Positions 5,623 to 6,889 of a stretch of 6,889 bases of DNA are shown here, one piece after another. Source of the DNA: Actinomycetota bacterium (GTDB taxonomy: Bacteria; Actinomycetota; Humimicrobiia; Humimicrobiales; Humimicrobiaceae); NCBI GenBank assembly GCA_016870675.1, contig VGAU01000092.1:1-6889 (forward strand), in the 5' to 3' direction. Below the pieces are notes generated by a model, which searched no databases, was not told the DNA's origin, and was given only the letters and a program-made list of their open reading frames with translations. Positions within the stretch are counted from its first letter, which is position 1; each line of letters opens with the position of its first letter. Both the position numbers and the translations under genes were made by a program.

Positions 5623-6889
5623 CTATATATCTATAAACGATACGCCTTTAGCGTTCTTTTCAATAAATTCCCTTCTTGGTTCAACCTTGTTTCCCATCAG
5701 AGTAGAAAATACATCATCTGCAATCAATGCATCTTCAATTTCAACCTTCAGAAGTGTCCTTATTTCAGGATTCATGGTAGTCTCCCAGAGCTGCTCCGGG
5801 TCCATTTCCCCCAGACCTTTGTACTGCTGGACAGTCATTTTTTTATCTTCAAATTTCTTTTTAATATTCTCCAGTTCCTTATCACTATAAGCATAAGAAA
5901 CTTCTTTCCCATCTTTAATCTGGTAAAGCGGTGGCTGGGCTATATACACGTATCCAGCTTCAATTAATTCTGACATATACCTGTAAAGGAAAGTCAAAAT
6001 TAGTGTTCTTATATGAGCCCCATCTACATCGGCATCTGTCATAATTATTACTTTATGGTATCTCGCATTTCCAATATCAAAATCCTCCCCGATTCCAGAG
6101 CCCATAGCAGTTACCATTGCCTGGATCTCTTCACTGCTTAATATCTTGTGTAACCTTGCCTTTTCAACATTTAGAATCTTACCTTTAAGAGGTAGTATTG
6201 CCTGAAACCTTCTGTCCCTCGCCTGCTTTGCGCTTCCTCCTGCAGAATCACCCTCCACCAAAAATAACTCACAATATTTTGGATCATTTATAGAACAATC
6301 AGCGAGCTTACCCGGAAGAGAGCTACTTTCGAGCAGAGATTTCTTCCTGGTAAGATCCCTTGCTTTTCTTGCAGCAGCTCTTGCTCTTGAAGCTTCCATA
6401 CACTTATTTACAATAGTCCTTCCTATAGCCGGATTCTCTCCCAGGAATTCAGAAAGTTTTGCATTTACTGTGGATTCAACAAAACCTTTGATCTCACTAT
6501 TCCCCAGTTTGGTCTTGGTCTGCCCTTCAAATTGTGGGTCTTTTAACTTAACGCTGATGATTGCAGTAAGCCCTTCCCTGATATCTTCCCCTGAAAGATT
6601 TTCCTCCTTTTCCTTCAGTATATTATTGCTGCGGGCATAGTCATTTATAGTCCTGGTAATAGCGCCCTTAAAACCACTCAGATGAGTTCCGCCTTCTGTG
6701 GTATTTATATTGTTGGCAAATGAAAAAATACTTTCTGAATAACCATCAGTGTACTGCATTGCAATTTCTACTTCATGGTCATCAACTTTGTTTTTTATGT
6801 ATATAACTTTTTTATGTAAAACATCTTTTTTCTCACATAAATATTTTACAAAATCAACTATTCCGCCTTCATATTGATATATTTCTTTC
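5623..6889 (-). CDS. gyrB: DNA gyrase subunit B, C-terminal two thirds (cut by window edge)
   Basis: The frame is open through the right edge; 421 residues are visible of the roughly 640 expected. The ATG at 6757-6759 is internal: the 43 codons before it (KEIYQYEGGIVDFVKYLCEK and on) align with the GyrB transducer region. Seen in order, counted from the edge, are QFEGQTKTKLGN with the ATP-sensing QTK loop (123-125), the TOPRIM domain with LVEGDSAGGSAKQ (catalytic Glu212) and TDADVDGAHIRT (metal-binding Asp285, 287 and 289). PLKGKILNVEKA, QQYKGLGEM and the terminal VEPRREFIEKNAKGVSFIDI follow. The 170-residue insert of Gram-negative GyrB is absent. GyrB supplies the ATPase and metal site of gyrase; the ATP-binding domain lies outside the window. 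The conserved KGLGEM and the partner gyrA directly downstream favour GyrB over ParE. Confidence 0.97.
   Translation of the reverse strand, partial: KEIYQYEGGIVDFVKYLCEKKDVLHKKVIYIKNKVDDHEVEIAMQYTDGYSESIFSFANNINTTEGGTHLSGFKGAITRTINDYARSNNILKEKEENLSGEDIREGLTAIISVKLKDPQFEGQTKTKLGNSEIKGFVESTVNAKLSEFLGENPAIGRTIVNKCMEASRARAAARKARDLTRKKSLLESSSLPGKLADCSINDPKYCELFLVEGDSAGGSAKQARDRRFQAILPLKGKILNVEKARLHKILSSEEIQAMVTAMGSGIGEDFDIGNARYHKVIIMTDADVDGAHIRTLILTFLYRYMSELIEAGYVYIAQPPLYQIKDGKEVSYAYSDKELENIKKKFEDKKMTVQQYKGLGEMDPEQLWETTMNPEIRTLLKVEIEDALIADDVFSTLMGNKVEPRREFIEKNAKGVSFIDI

Noticed and set aside
5524..5967. Plus-strand open frame of 147 codons across the gyrA/gyrB junction
   Set aside because: It is antisense to two conserved genes, its content follows their reverse complement, and no ribosome binding site is seen.
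6757..6759. ATG taken as the gyrB start
   Set aside because: Family-matching GyrB sequence continues upstream of it to the window edge, so it is an internal methionine.

Overview
The window is AT-rich and bacterial, and it reads as a chromosomal housekeeping locus. Almost everything from about 1331 to the right edge is on the minus strand, so that part is best read from right to left. It starts with the C-terminal two thirds of gyrB (cut by the window edge). Complete gyrA follows 20 bases later. Next come two small membrane-protein genes, a DUF4870 (Tic20-like) protein and a DUF3566 protein. A tRNA-Ile(GAT)/tRNA-Ala(TGC) pair with its own strong promoter follows, then an unrecognised 160-residue single-pass membrane protein. 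The left fifth holds one plus-strand gene, a galactitol-type PTS EIIC permease (GatC family). It converges on the unrecognised gene with 5 bases between the stop codons.

The order gyrB, gyrA, DUF3566 protein, tRNA-Ile, tRNA-Ala is the arrangement known from Actinomycetota; in Mycobacterium tuberculosis it is gyrB, gyrA, Rv0007, ileT, alaT. GyrB is the short form, without the large insert of Gram-negative enzymes. Both tRNAs have an encoded CCA end. The base composition is far too AT-rich for a typical actinomycete. I therefore infer a low-GC, probably deep-branching actinobacterial lineage, or a relative sharing this gene order. This is an inference from gene order and protein character only; no database was searched.

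Functionally, gyrB and gyrA encode the two subunits of DNA gyrase and are almost certainly co-transcribed. The DUF4870 and DUF3566 genes follow in the same direction after gaps of 130 and 119 bases. Each has a good ribosome binding site and a plausible but weak promoter, so they may be read both from gyr read-through and independently. The tRNA pair has a near-consensus promoter (TTGACA, 17 bases, TATTTT with an extended -10). An exact 8-bp inverted repeat overlaps both promoter boxes. The 160-residue gene starts 31 bases after tRNA-Ala, has no recognisable promoter or good ribosome binding site of its own, and may ride on the tRNA transcript. The permease is unrelated to this housekeeping block and probably belongs to a sugar-alcohol PTS operon that begins left of the window.

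No stretch over 300 bases lacks a gene. The longest intergenic stretches (2012-2131, 2528-2646, 3040-3169) hold the promoters and inverted repeats listed. I saw no rRNA, CRISPR array, insertion sequence or integrase. I found no clear new biological system. The most unusual items are the promoter-spanning palindrome, the orphan membrane protein behind the tRNAs, and the DUF4870 gene inserted into an otherwise classic actinobacterial gyrase neighbourhood.
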